Source: Ctena decussata (taxonomy: Eukaryota; Mollusca; Bivalvia; Lucinida; Lucinidae). Taken from it: a stretch of 64,000 nt of DNA. The first letter of the stretch is position 1. The number at the start of each line of letters is the position of its first letter. This document shows, in pieces, positions 53,328 through 64,000 of the stretch. The position numbers and the translations under genes were made by a program. The stretch is from NCBI GenBank assembly GCA_963989385.1, contig OZ022502.1, forward strand, positions 3,378,501 to 3,442,500, in the 5' to 3' direction. The notes under the pieces were generated by a model. It was not told the DNA's origin, made no database searches, and was given only the letters and a program-made list of their open reading frames with translations.

Positions 53328-55286
53328 AACAAGAGGGCCATGAGGCCCTGAATCGCTCACCTGAACAATTGGCAAGGTGGCTTATACTTATCATGTCTGA
53401 AATTGTCAAAATATGAGTTTTGGGTCAAAAGTCAAAGAATGACCATGACCACTTGTACTCATAAATCTTCATGTACTCATTAGACAACCATATATACCAT
53501 TTTTAGGCCAAAATCTCCAAAACTTTCCATGAAATCTTGTGTTCTAGCATTTTCCCATATTTGACCATGCCGCAAAAAAGGTAAAGGTAAACCCAAGGTC
53601 ACCGTTTGAACAGTCTTGGTGGTACTCTAGTACTCCATGCTATTTACCAAGTTTCAGGAACATAGGTGTATTGGTTCTGGGGAAGAAAAATATTAAAGAT
53701 TTATCCCGTAAGCGGTAATGGCGGCCAAGTTGGTCATGTGACCTGGACCGTTTGAACAAATTTTCATTCAATCAACCCCTGGAGGCTCTATATGAAATGT
53801 GTTCACAACTGGCCCTTTGGCTTTTGAGGAAATGATTGAAAATGTCAAAATATGAGCAATCTGGATCAAAGGTAAAAAAATGACCTTGACCTCTAAGTCT
53901 TGTACTCATAATTCTTCATGAACTCATTAAGACAACTGTATATACCAATTTTTTAGGTCAAAATCTTCAAAACTTTCCATGAAATCTTATGTTCTACCAT
54001 TTTCCCATATTTGACCTTGCTGCAAAAGGTCAAGGTCAACACAAGGTCATAATTCGAACAATCTTGATAGTACTCAAGTACCCGATGCTACTTACAACGT
54101 CTCAAGGCCGTCGGTCAATTGGTTCCGATGAAGAAGATTTTTAAAGGTATTTACCATATATGGGCATGGCGGCCATGTTGGTCATGTGTCCAGGACCGTT
54201 AGAAAATGTTTTCATTCCATCAACCCCTCGAGGCTCTATATGAAATTTGGTTTCAATTGGCACAGTGGTTTTAGAGCAGATTGTTTGAAATTGTCAAAAT
54301 TTGAGATTTCTGGGTCAAAGGTCAAAGAATGACCTTGACCTCTTGTACTCAAAAATCTTCATGTACTCATTAAGATGATTCTAAGTACCAATTTTTAGGC
54401 CAAAATCTTCAAAACTTTCCATAAAATCTCATGTTCTAGCATTTTCCCATATTTGACCTTGCCGTAAAAAAGGTCAAGGTCAACCCAGGGTCATAATTTG
54501 AACAATCTTGATAGTACTTGAGTACCCAATGCTACATACCGAGTTTCAAGGCCATCGGTCTACTGGTTCTGGAGAAGAAGATTTTTAAAGGTTTTTACCA
54601 TATATGGGCGTGGTGGCCATGTTGGTCATGTGACCTGGACCGTATGCACAAATTTTCATTCCCTCAACCCCTGGAGGATCTATATGAAATTTGGTTACAA
54701 TTGGCCTTGTGGTTTTTGAGGAGATTGTTTGATATTGTCAAAATATGAGAGTTCTGGGTCAAAGGTCAAAGAATGACCTTGACCTCTTGTACTCATAAAT
54801 CTTCATGTAGTCATTAAGATGACTGTATGTACCAATTTCTAGGCCAAAATCTTCAACAGTTTCCAAGATTATCTTATGTTGCAGCATTTGCCATATAAAA
54901 GCATGAGCAAGCAAATTTGACCTTACGGTAAAAAAGGTCAAGGTCAACCCAAGGTCATAATTTGAACAATCTTGGTAGTACTCGCGTACCCGATGCTACA
55001 TACCAAGTTTCAAGACCATAGACCTATCGGTTCTGGAGAAGAAGATTTTTTCAGGTTTTTACCATATATGGGCATGGCGGCCATGTTGGTCATGTGACCA
55101 GGACCGTTTGAACAACTTTTCGTTCCTAAGGTCCCTGGAGGCTCTATATGAAATTTGGTTACAATCGGCCCAGCGGTTTCAGAGGAGAAGTCGTTTGAAA
55201 TTGTGGACGGACGACGGACGGACGACGGACGACGGAGCCTTACCATCCTATAAGCTCCCCCGGAGCCGCTGGCTCAGGTGAGCTAA
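53328..55286 (+). mobile_element. Tandem-core element A3
   Basis: Left AACAAGAGGGCCATGAGGCC then CTGAATCGCTCACCTGA; right GAGCCGCTGGCTCAGGTGAG then CTAAAA. Four units of about 450 bases carry AGGTCAAGGTCAACCC, CCATATATGG, GGCGGCCATGTTGGTCATGT. The block ACGGACGACGGACGGACGAC lies at 55205-55235. A close relative of A1. Confidence 0.82.
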
Positions 55287-55398
55287 AAATGTGTGTGGTA
55301 TTCATGTGTGATTGCATTTATTTGGTAAACTACTGATGTTTTCTTAATTTATTTAGCATTGAAAAGAATACTTTCTAAATGTGGAATAACCATAGGTG

Positions 55399-56872
55399 AA
55401 CAAGGGCTTCGCAAGCGGCGCATAATACGCCCGTTTTAATGTCATAAAGGAATTATAGAATGAACAAGATTGTTTACAAAAGGACAGACAGGCAGACAAA
55501 CAGGGGAAACCACACTTTAATTAATGATGGCAACATTATTTAAATAATTAACACATCAAACAAGGGAGATAATTCATATACTAAATATACTAGATATGCA
55601 ATTCTTGATTCTAATACATTCCCTCGACAATATACACATCTTGATATACATGTTAAAATATTCTAAACGGTTAAGGAGTTACAGAGTAAACAGGAAATTT
55701 ATGCATGGGCAGATACTCCAGTAAGCAAACCTCAGTCATAGTTCTTGCTCAGGATTCCACTGCCCCATTATTACACACATTCCTACAAAGTTTCATTCTC
55801 ATATATCAAAGGGTTAAGGAGATATGCAGTGAATGGAAATGCCTAAAAATAATGATCAAAGGGAGGTTACTCCAAAATTAAGAAAGGGGGAGCAACCATT
55901 CTTACATGTGACACATCATCTTATGATCATGCACATTGCTATAAAGTTTCATCATGATATTCCAAACAGTTACTGAGTTAATGTATGGACAACATAAGTA
56001 TATACAAAAATAGCCGAAAAGAACTAATAAAAGGGATGTAACTTAGTAACAAAGAAAGGGAGAGCAACCATTGTTGTACGCGACACATCGTTGGGACTTC
56101 ATACACATTTCTATGAAGTTTCATGAAGATATCCCAAACAGTTATCTAGTTATGGCACGCACAAGACCTGCAGGGAAAAAAAAACAATCAAAGGGGCATA
56201 ACTTGGAAACTAAGGAAGGGGGAGCAACCATTCTTGTATGCAATACATTCCCCCTACCTACTACATATGCCTACAAAATTCCATGAAGATATCCCAAATG
56301 GTTACTGAGTTATGGCGCACACAAGAATGTTTATGGACGGAGGAAAGGGAGGTTACTCCAAAATTAAGAAAGAGGGAGCAACCATCCTATATGCGACATA
56401 TTACCTTGTGATCATGCACATTGCTATAAAGTTTCATCATGATATTCCAAACAGTTACTGAGTTAATGTATGCACAACATAAGTATACACAAAAACAGCC
56501 GAAAAGAACTAATAAAAGGGATGTAATTCAGAAACGAAGAAAGGGCGAGCAACCATTTGTGTACGCGACACATCGTTGGGACTTCACACAGATTGCTATG
56601 AAGTTCCATGAAGATATCCCAAACAGTTATCTAGTTCTGGCGCGCACAAGACCTGTAGGACAAAAAAACAATCAAAGGGGCATAACTTTGAAACCAAGGA
56701 AGGGGGAGCAACCATTCTTGTGCGCGACACGTTCCCCCTACCTAATACATATGCCTACAAAATTTCATGAAGATATCCCAAACGGTTACTGAGTTATGGC
56801 GCGCACAAGAATGTTTACGGACGGACAGCGCCATGACATAATACGTCCGTTTTTTCAAAACGGGCGTATAAA
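55399..56872 (+). mobile_element. Tandem-core element B2
   Basis: Left AACAAGGGCTTCGCAAGCGG; right TTTTTTCAAAACGGGCGTAT then AAA. The same ATACGCCCGTTTT/AAAACGGGCGTAT inverted pair as B1. No A element inside; GAACTAATAAAAGGGATGTA is intact at about 56026-56045 and 56506-56525, confirming the A1 target site. SINE S2 entered exactly at its right terminus. Confidence 0.8.
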
Positions 56873-57151
56873 TTTTTTGGTTGGTTGGTTGATTTGATGT
56901 TTAACGTCCACGGTAAACAACTAAGGTCATGTCGGGACGGTCAGTTAACCTAACCACACTATTCCTGGGCAGGCTTAGACCTCCTAAGCGGTTAACCAGT
57001 ACTAAGTGCACATACTTTCGCCAGTAACTGACAACTGCCCTTCTTGAATCAGCGGAAGGAGAAACGAAAGTATGTGGCCAGACCGGGATTCGAACCCAGG
57101 ACCTCTGACTTACGAGTCAAGTGCCCTACCGATTGCGCTACCCGGCCCGGC
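56873..57151 (-). mobile_element. SINE S2 with 13-base target duplication
   Basis: The minus-strand copy of the S1 family: plus text TTTTTTGGTTGGTTGGTTGA, AAGGTCATGTCGGGACGGTC, GGGATTCGAACCCAGGACC (B box reversed), GATTGCGCTACCCGGCCC. ACGGGCGTATAAA is repeated at 56860-56872 and 57152-57164. It has a complete tRNA-like head. Confidence 0.9.
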
Positions 57152-57164
57152 ACGGGCGTATAAA

Positions 57165-57417
57165 AACTGGAAATGCATAACAGTTGTATACATTTACATT
57201 TTACCACATATCTTCAGCAGTTTTTATATGATTTTCGTTCCGTAAAAAGTAATGTTAATTAGAATGGTGTCTTCTTTAGAAGAACATAAATTTTACATTA
57301 TCTGATCCAGTCCCTATTTGGGTCATACATTTAAAAAATGCCTTCTTTTTCTTGCAACAGCATAAAATGCAAAAAATGGTCATTTTTGGGCCTTTCAGAT
57401 CAAATATTTCGTAAACT
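57165..57417. other. Short spacer, no feature recognised
   Basis: AT-rich with no supported gene. The minus-strand frame at 57276-57476 has no domain. Confidence 0.4.
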
Positions 57418-59125
57418 GTAACCAGAGGACCACTGGTCCTGTAGCTCACCTGAGTCAATTCATCCTTAGCACTCAAGAGTAAGAAACACTACAGTAAATT
57501 GTACAATTTGGCCTTATTTCAACTTTGACCGAGTTGTTATGCTTGTCCTAGTTAATATAAATGCCAATTTGCACTTTTCCCAATACAAGTCTATGGAAAC
57601 TTTAAAATGCCATAGCAATGAAACCATGTGGGCAACAATAATAAAAACAATATTTACGTAGTGGCTAATGCCATGAACATGTATGCAAAGAATCAGCTTC
57701 ATCCCCCTATATGGTTTTTGAGGAAAAGATTTTTGAATATTTTTTCGAAAATATTTCCTTATTATTGCTATGGCAACAAATCAAATTCGGCAATTTGGAC
57801 AAAATTAATAGGAATCATAGAGGACTACTCAAGCAACATTTCTGTAGATAAAAAATCCAAAATAACTGCAGGGAGATAGCAAAATTGCAGCTTTCTATTT
57901 TTCCCATTATATTTCAATGGAAACTATAAGTTGCCATACCAACCTAACTGCTGAAGCAATTGCCACGAAAAACAGTAATTCTATACAGACTTGTACAAAG
58001 ATCCGTTCTGTAAAGTTTGAGCTTTATCGGCCACATAGTTTCTGCAAAAATGATATTTTAATATTTTTTCTATTTTTAACCATTCGGTTGCAATGGCAAT
58101 CAGCCAAATAGTGCAATTTGCATAAATTCAATATGGCTGGTTGGGGCCTACTCAAGGAATAGTTCTATAAAAGTTTTGTCCAAATATCTGCAGTCACATA
58201 GCAATAAAAGCAAATTTTAAATTTTCCCATTATAAGTCAATGGCAACTTTAAGTTGCCATAGCAGCCAAACTGCTGGAGCAATTGCCAAGAAAATTAGCA
58301 TTTTTATATAGGGTAGTACCAAGATCCTTTCTGTGAAGTTTGAGCTTTATTAGTTGCATAGTTTCTGAGGAGATGATTTTTGAATATTTTTTCTATTTTT
58401 AACCATTCGGTTGCCATGGCAACCAGCCAAATTGTGCAATTTATATAAATGTCACGTGGTTGATAGAGGACTATTCAAGGAACATTTCTGTAAAAAGTTT
58501 TGTCAAAATATCTGCAGTGACAAAGCAATAAATGCAAATTTTCAATTTTCCCATTATAAGTCAATGGCAACTTTAAGTTGCCATAGCAACCAAACTGCAG
58601 AAGCAATTGCCAACAAAAACAGTATTTTTATAGAGGGCAGTACCAAAATCCTTTCTATGAAGTTTGAGCTTTATTGGTTGCATAGTTTCTGAGGAGATGA
58701 TTTTTGAATATTTTTTCTATTTTTAACCATTTGGTTGCCATGGCAACCAGCCAAATTGTGCAATTTAAATAAATTTCATGTGGTTGATAGAGGACTACTC
58801 AAGGAACATTTCTGTAAAAGTTTTGTTTAAATATCTGCAGTGACATAGCAATAAATGCAAATTTTCAATTTTTCCCATACAAGTCAATGGAAACTTTAAG
58901 TTGCCATAGCAACCAAAGTTCTGAAGCAATTTGGATAAAAATCAGTATTATTGGTTCCCCCTGCCTATAGATGCTATATATGAAATTTGGTAACAATGGG
59001 CCTTGTAGTTTCAGAGGAGATGTCGTTTGAAAATGTTGACGGACGACGGACGGACGGACGGACGACGGATGCCTGCCTATACTATAAGCTCACCTGTGAG
59101 CCTTCGGCTCAGGTGAGCTAAAAAA
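57418..59125 (+). mobile_element. Tandem-core element E2 with a different core
   Basis: Left AACCAGAGGACCACTGGTCC then TGTAGCTCACCTGAG; right GAGCCTTCGGCTCAGGTGAG then CTAAAAA; ACGGACGACGGACGGACGGA block at 59038-59068. The core has units of about 325 bases, unlike E1: GGAAACTTTAAGTTGCCATA, GCAACCAAACTGCAGAAGC, CATTTGGTTGCCATGGCAAC and GTTTGAGCTTTATTGGTTGC. GGTTGCCATGGCAACC at 58410 and 58733 is a perfect palindrome. Confidence 0.78.
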
Positions 59126-59878
59126 CCATATATCACAGGAAAGCTCATTTGAAGTTCTATTCATTTACACATACTTTAAGGAGATGAGATGTATGTGGTG
59201 CTCAGAATCATCGCATAACATGGGAAAACTTAAACTGTCCACATTATCTTGGCTAAGCCATTAACGATTCCTGTCAATTTCACAGATCATTATATGATGA
59301 ACAGGTAATTCATTTATATTTTTTACATTAGGCATAAAAAAAAGTTGTGTGATTCCGGTTTCCTGATCGACTGGTCTTTTTTGGCGTAGACTCAAACATT
59401 TTTAGCGCCAAAAATTACGATCGGCAATTTCCGCCATTCCGGAAATAACCGAAAGTGCCGAACTAATAGACAGTGTAAACCGCTCACACTATTAAGCGTA
59501 AAGCACACCAGTTTGTCGCATTGTACTTACTGCGCAGGCTCATCCTAATATTTATTATCAGCGTATGGAATAAGATTCCTTTCACAGTCTGATGATTCTT
59601 GTGCTCTGAGCGGCATCCTTTGATGTCATAAGGCATGAGACTGACCTATAAACGTGCTGTGTTTACCGTATTTCAACATATGCTACCGTCTTTACACTTT
59701 ATTATGGCGAAGGCCCTGAATGCGTTCAGTCACCTTTGAATATAGATATTATTATCTTTATTAGTCCGAATACTTTGAGAATTTTTCCGCGCAGCAGAAA
59801 TTTCGTTTTTCATATAGATAATGTGATTTTGCCAGGCGGAGTTCGGATTTGAAAAACAAACTTCTCACCTCTTATTTT
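59126..59878. other. Unique-looking spacer
   Basis: No gene is supported. A short inverted pair TTTTTTGGCG/CGCCAAAAA lies at about 59378-59420. Confidence 0.4.
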
Positions 59879-60466
59879 CAGGGATACAGACTAACTCATT
59901 TTTCATAGGAGCCAGCTGGGCCCCTAAAAACTGAAACTTAGTCGCCCAGCCAGAAATTTAGGGGCCCACATTTAAAACGTGGAAATCTTTTATTCAGAAT
60001 CTGCGCGAGAATTGCGCCGTTTCCGTAGGCTTTGTAGTAAACCCTCCTTTCTTCATGGTTTTGTTTCCTTTTAGCAACCGGGTGTGAAACACCAGCGATG
60101 TATCGCCATATTACACACGAAAAATTTATAAATGGTTAAGATTTTTAGCTGTCAAATCGGTCAATCTATCTATCTTGAATAATCTTCCATTACGAGGAGG
60201 CGGCCATGTTGTTTCTCGATAGTGAGTAAAATCCAACACACAAGTATGACGGAACACCAAATATTCACCAAATATTCATAGCCGATATCGGCGCGGAAGT
60301 TAGCAATACCCTTAGAGGTGGCGGATTTTACTCCAAGCCAAAAACTCGCCAGACACACGCCGACAGCTGACGATCGCAAACTGGGCGACTATCATTTTAA
60401 TTTTAGGCGCCCACCCGATTTTTTACTCGCAGTGGGCGAGTGGGCGACCGCTAGTCTGTATCCCTG
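59879..60466. mobile_element. 588-base element with 15-base perfect inverted ends
   Basis: CAGGGATACAGACTA (59879-59893) and TAGTCTGTATCCCTG (60452-60466) are exactly inverted, extended by GCCCAG/CTGGGCG-like blocks inside. The flanks CTTATTTT and ATTTTTCC do not give a clear duplication. CAGGG ends recall hAT-type elements, but this is weak. No transposase. Confidence 0.75.
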
Positions 60467-61728
60467 ATTTTTCCTTCATTTTGATGCATTTTTAAAGTCC
60501 AAACACTTTGACTATTGATCCACGAGGCAAAATCATATTTTCCATATTTCATGAATGTACTGATTAAGAGGATGCAGCTGTGAAGTATATTTTTTTAGCT
60601 GTCATTAACCAATTAACAGGTTTACAAATTTGCATAATTCAGAAAATCTAGTAAGTGGACGTCAATCACCTCTGAGACTGCCCATTTGCTAATCAAGTCA
60701 GGCCACTTATTGTTGTCGCGTACAATCATAGGTGAAACTTGACAGCTCTTACATCAGAAAGTTTATGCTTACTTGATTGGTTAATAAGTAAACCTTTCGG
60801 CACGTGCCGCTAGTGGCTATATCTTTGAGTTCAAAAGCTGATCGAAACGCTTTGATCTTTGTGACTGTTTTGACATAGATTGGGCTATTATCAGTGGAGG
60901 CTGAGCGAAATTTTTTGTCTGTGTCATCATTCTAGAATTTGAAAGAACTCCGTTTGCTACTAACTAACCTATTAACAATATGCTTTCAAACATAAGCCTC
61001 TCTAATTAAGTCGCTGCATAATTGCGACAAAGTTACGCTGATCATGATAATTGTTTATCAACCCATCCTTAATTCGTAAATGTAACTACCGTACGGTCAA
61101 ACAATACTTGCGTTGAGGATGCGATCAATTAGCTTATTCACGCACGCTTACAATGTATTAATTGAACTGTTATCAACGCCGAAAAAAAATGCATTGCGAA
61201 TCATATGCCTTGTCTGTAAAGGTACATGTACTTGTATAGAAACTTGCATTTACAGTACCTACCGGGCAAAATTCCATGTGTGATGCAAGAAAATTTCTCG
61301 CATAAATCATTCTATGAATTTCACGCGAGATGCGAGCAATTTTCTTGCATGGAATGTGGGGATTTTCAAACACGTGAGGAAGTTTAGTGTGAAATGCATG
61401 AGAGTTGCGACAGAATTTCGTGGATTTTAATCCCTTCCTCGCGATTTTAAGTGTCATGCGAGAGCGTGTCGGATCAAGTCTTCACGTTGCGTGTACTGTC
61501 ATTATGAATTTTAAAACACAAAAATAAACAGTTTTGAAACTTACCAGCCATATTTGAACAAAGATGTGTCCACTATACACATCAGTACAACGGGTCACAC
61601 ATACTGTACGCTCCCAACCAGTGGTACATACCAACTTGTAGATCAAAATCTTCAACAGTTTCCAAGATATCTTGTGTTCTAGCATTTTGCCATATAAAAG
61701 CACTAGGGACCAAAGTTCACCTTACAGT
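60467..61728. other. Spacer with hairpin and an A-family scrap
   Basis: 61283-61303 and 61330-61350 form a 21-base stem with one mismatch (ATGCAAGAAAATTTCTCGCA type) and a 26-base loop. About 61622-61728 matches a family A unit (ATCAAAATCTTCAACAGTTT, CCAAGATATCTTGTGTTCTA). No gene is seen. Confidence 0.5.
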
Positions 61729-63632
61729 AACAAGAGGCCCAAATGGACCTGATATCGCTCATCTGGCTATTGTGCAACGGGACCATTCTGATACCAAATT
61801 GGTCCAATTCCACTTAGATTTTCTCATTTTCATATTTTGCTACTTTTAGTAACTGGCGCCAACTTGCCTGGCCTTTATATATATTACTTTTGAAACACCT
61901 CAATGCAAGAACCATTTTGCCACAAATTTCATCAAAATCCATTCAGGGGTTACTGAGATATTGTCAGTTTCATGTTTTGTGCTATTTTTAGTAACGGCAG
62001 ATGGCAGCCATCTTGGAATGTCAAAATGCAAAAAATCCAAAAGCTTTCATGCAAGGACCATTTTGACACAAAATTGGTCCAGTTCCATTGTAATTTTCTA
62101 ATTTTCATATTTTGCTATTTTAAGTAACAGAGGCCAACATGAAGGGTCTATATTTGTTAATTTTTGAAACACCTCAAAGCAAGAATAATTTTGCCACAAA
62201 TTTTGTCTTAATCCATTCAGCAGTTACTAAGATATTGTCAGTTTTATGTTTTGTGCTATTTTTAGTAGCAGCAGAGGGCAGCCATCTTGGAATGCCAAAA
62301 TGCAAAATATCGAAAAAAACTTAATGAAAGGACCATTCTGACACAAAATTAGTCCAATGCCATTGAGATTTTCTTATTTACACATTTTTTCTATTTTTAG
62401 CAACAGAGGCCAACATGACTGGTCTGTAGTTACTTATTTTTGAAACATCTCAATGCAAGAATCATTTTGACACAAATTTCGTCAAAACCCATTCAGCGGT
62501 TACTGAGATATTGTCATTTTCATGTTTTGTGCTATTTTTAGTAATGGCAGATGGCGGCCATCTTGGAATGCCAAATTGCAACTGATCGAAACGGCTTCAT
62601 GCAAGGAACATTCTGACACAAAATTGGTCCAATTCCAGTCAAGGGTTCTTAAGTAATTGTCATTTTTATGTTTGTGCTATTTTTAGTAAAAGCAGATGGC
62701 GGCCATCTTGGAATGCCAAATTGCAATTAATCAAAACAGCTTCATGCAAGGAACATTCTGACACAAAATTGGTCCAATTCCATTTAAGGGTTCTTGAGTA
62801 ATTTTTACGTTTGTGCTATTTTTAGTAACGACCCCCACGGTTGCCATCTTGGATAGTCAACTGGCACAAAATTGAATTATTCCATTCAAAGACCGTTTCT
62901 GACCAAATCTGACCACAATTGATTGCGTTTCCTTGAGATACTGACATATGAGCAAAATCGGTCTTGTAAACGCTAAGTAGGTCACTGTGACCTAATTCCA
63001 CTATAGATTTTTTTTATTTTTATAATTTTTAATTCCAAGGCCCCATAAATGTTCCATGCAAATTTTCAACCAAATACACCAAATGGTTCTGGAGAAGAAG
63101 TTGATTTTGTTGTTTTTGCTATTTTTAGTAACGGCGGCCATCTTGGATTCTTGACCTAACCCAATTTTACAATTTTGAAACCCTGCAGTCTGGTCATGTT
63201 CCATGTGAAATTTGAGACCCATGGATTATAAGTCATTTTTTGACAATGCAATTGAGCAAAATTACACTCCTAAACAGAAAGTAGGTCACTGTGACAAAAC
63301 TCCGCTACAGATTTTTTTCATTTTTACAAGGTTTCACTGATGTTTCATGCCAAAATTCAGACAAATATACCCAGTGGTTCTGGAGAAGAAGTTGATTTTG
63401 TTGTTTTTGCTATTTTTAGTAACGGCGGCCATCTTGGATTTTCAACCAGACCCAATTTTACAATTCTGATACCCTGGAGTCAGGTCATGCTCCATGTGAA
63501 ATTTGAGAACCATGGGACCAGTAGTTTTACAGAAGAAGATGTTTGAAATTTTGTTTTTAGGTGTTGACGGACGACGCCGGACGCATTGGTATGACAATAG
63601 CTCACTATGGCCCTTCGGGCCAGGTGAGCTAA
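61729..63632 (+). mobile_element. Tandem-core element D3
   Basis: Left AACAAGAGGCCCAAATGGAC then CTGATATCGCTCATCTGG; right GGCCCTTCGGGCCAGGTGAG then CTAAA. Proximal units with TGGCGGCCATCTTGGAATGC and two distal units with GGTTCTGGAGAAGAAGTTGA, as in D2. The block GACGGACGACGCCGGACGCA precedes the end. It lies in an A-type scrap on the left and abuts A4 on the right. Confidence 0.82.
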
Positions 63633-64000
63633 ACAAGAGGGCCATGAGGCCCTGAATCGCTCACCTGGGCAATTGGCAAGGTGGCTTTTTCTTATCATGT
63701 CTGAAATTGTCAAAATATGAGTCTTGGGTCAAAAGTCAAAGAATGACCATGACCACTTGTACTCATAAATCTTCATGTACTCATTAAGACAACCATATAT
63801 ACCATTTTTAGGCCAAAATCTTCAAAACTTTCCATGAAATCTTATGTTCTAGCATTTTCCCATATTTGACCATGCCGCAAAAAGGGTCAAGGTAACCAAG
63901 GTCACCATTTGAACAGTCTTGGTGGTTCTCTAGTACTCCATGCTACTTACCAAGTCTCAAGCCTATAGGTGTTTTGGTTCTGGAGAAGAAAAATATTAAA
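63631..64000 (+). mobile_element. Tandem-core element A4 (left part only)
   Basis: Starts AACAAGAGGGCCATGAGGCC then CTGAATCGCTCACCTGG directly at the TAAA end of D3. The first unit matches A3 (GAATGACCATGACCACTTGT, CTTCATGTACTCATTAAGA). It continues beyond the window. Confidence 0.8.

Overview
This is a repeat-dense eukaryotic window, most likely from a bivalve mollusc. The organism is inferred from the element types: tandem-core elements with ACGG stretches and hairpin ends, and tRNA-derived SINEs. No organism-specific gene is recognised. Nothing looks bacterial: the few convincing coding pieces are short exons with splice signals or retroelement remains. Most other reading frames are by-products of repeats.

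Layout: 1-10912 is one outer tandem-repeat element (K) with three elements (B1, E1, C1) inserted in it, two of which hold further elements (A1, J1). 11184-18486 continues with J2, the pair C3/D1, one unassigned spliced exon on the minus strand, and L with A2 inside. 18487-22265 holds a LINE 3' fragment broken by a SINE, then a LINE ORF1 (SGNH esterase plus two zinc knuckles) that runs in frame through one amber codon into an endonuclease cut by an inversion. 22388-29330 is four more tandem arrays (M, N, H, Q). 29872-31844 is D2. 32036-50617 looks like one 18.6-kb CACTA-like DNA transposon: CACTG...CAGTG inverted ends, subterminal arrays of TTTCACTGAAA-type motifs, transposase-like exons on the minus strand, a second spliced gene on the plus strand, and many younger insertions. 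50618-64000 has little genic content and carries further A, B, D, E and H elements, a SINE, and a 588-base inverted-repeat element.

The dominant theme is a set of more than ten non-coding families sharing one plan: a left hairpin beginning CAAG, a subterminal inverted repeat (often GCTCACCTG / CAGGTGAGC), a core of 140-460-base tandem units, a short (ACGG)n-like stretch, a right hairpin, and a right end ...TAAAA. Because copies are nested, several uninterrupted target copies are also present; they place insertions inside short A-runs with no clear longer target duplication. This resembles the bivalve pearl elements and non-autonomous Helentrons from general knowledge, but no Rep/helicase gene is present, so the class is inferred. 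The cores also share a roughly 50-base module across otherwise different families and carry many copies of nuclear-receptor, SRF, YY1 and RFX-type motifs.

The protein-level content is mobile: LINE remains and a decayed CACTA-type system. Two exons (15638-15841 minus and 50651-50778 plus) could belong to host genes.
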